From NCBI GenBank assembly GCA_026182355.1, contig JAPFBL010000595.1, positions 145,049 to 209,048 on the forward strand: a stretch of 64,000 nt of DNA. Direction: 5' to 3'. The notes under the pieces are model-generated. The model had not been told where the DNA came from, made no database searches, and was given only the letters and a program-made list of their open reading frames with translations. Of the stretch, positions 63,580 to 64,000 are shown piece by piece. Every line of letters begins with the position of its first letter. Within the stretch, counting starts at the first letter, position 1. Position numbers and translations under genes: made by a program. Source of the stretch: Hermatobates lingyangjiaoensis. Its lineage: Eukaryota > Arthropoda > Insecta > Hemiptera > Hermatobatidae.

Positions 63580-63612
63580 TTCCTACTACTACTACTACTA
63601 CTACTACTAGAA
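63580..63612. repeat. (CTA)n microsatellite
   Basis: About ten CTA triplets just after the SINE tail, on the site of the expected AACCT tail. Confidence 0.85.
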
Positions 63613-63806
63613 TGGTAATGACTGGAAGGCAATTTGTGGTTGGTTCATGAAAATAAGAATATACCAGTGTTTTGATAGGTGAGTGAAAGTGAAAGTGAAA
63701 GTGTGTTATCAAGAGAAAAAGGGCTTTATGCAAAGCCGCATGTACTCGATACACTGCATATTGGTCTCCAGAACTCATTTAAAACATGTGTAAGCCAGTG
63801 AAAACG

Positions 63807-63855
<49 letters not shown>

Positions 63856-64000
63856 GGGGGAGACAAAAGATAATTTCTATGCAAAACAGAAGCAAACAAA
63901 GAACCGATCAATTCCCTCTTTTATATTAATAACGCTGCCTTTTGTGGGCATCACTTGCACCCTGTGATTATACGCAAACAATTCTCCACTTATCCATCCC
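63613..64000. repeat. AT-rich sequence with (TG)n tract
   Basis: (TG)n at about 63810-63853; a short GTGAAA repeat at 63680-63702. No gene recognised up to the window end. Confidence 0.8.

Overview
The window looks like a repeat-rich, AT-rich stretch of animal nuclear DNA, most likely from an arthropod. The tails of its short elements are (AACCT)n, the C-strand form of the arthropod TTAGG telomere repeat. The transposon mix (Penelope-like, Jockey-like and RNase H-bearing LINEs, hAT, a piggyBac-type MITE, a Helitron) also fits. I cannot name the species; a crustacean or chelicerate would be plausible. I found no host protein-coding gene, rRNA or functional tRNA gene. Every recognisable protein fragment belongs to a mobile element, and most are broken.

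The dominant theme is Penelope-like retroelements (PLEs). Protein evidence (RT with YVDD; GIY-YIG endonuclease with two cysteines between GIY and YIG) lies at 15.7-16.1, 23.7-24.3, 26.0-29.2, 41.0-41.7, 49.7-51.1 and 51.8-52.2 kb. Non-coding PLE termini are far commoner. They usually occur as head-to-head inverted pairs (palindromes) next to (TA)n microsatellites. Almost every terminus carries a type I hammerhead ribozyme (HHR) or a decayed one. I label the families by their ribozyme: A (stem III AGATCT), B (AATT-like), C (GCC/GGC stem I), D (ACGCGT), E (ATAT), F (ACCGGT). About 14 copies keep all core residues. A tandem array at 53.3-53.8 kb repeats a related but mutated motif every 158-170 bp.

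A second theme is a tRNA-derived SINE of about 320 bp, with copies near 13.6, 31.5, 31.9, 40.7, 44.7, 50.8, 57.0, 57.6 and 62.1-63.6 kb. Its last ~75 nt and (AACCT)n tail match the 3' end of a LINE seen at 44.1-44.6 and 56.4-56.9 kb, so that LINE is its probable mobilising partner.

Layout: 0-4 kb AT-rich with a 21-bp minisatellite; 4.3-7.8 kb LINE relic, an 813-bp palindrome, PLE-B and PLE-C palindromes, the latter split by a piggyBac-type MITE; 8-13.8 kb AT-rich, minisatellites and a Helitron; 14-19.7 kb microsatellites, PLE fragments, a self-nested DNA element and a possible LTR; 20-25.6 kb minisatellite and PLE-A/B/C pieces; 25.9-29.5 kb the main PLE-A palindrome; 29.5-37.2 kb hAT elements, SINEs, a Jockey LINE and PLE debris; 38.4-40.1 kb a 74-bp satellite; 40.6-52.3 kb SINE, LINE and PLE nests and a 57-bp minisatellite; 52.7-58.5 kb hAT relics, the HHR-like tandem array, G/C homopolymers and LINE/SINE tails; 58.9-64 kb GA/CT tracts, mini PLE-A palindromes and a multiply interrupted SINE. 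Coordinates of palindrome arms and element edges were read by eye and may be off by a few bases.
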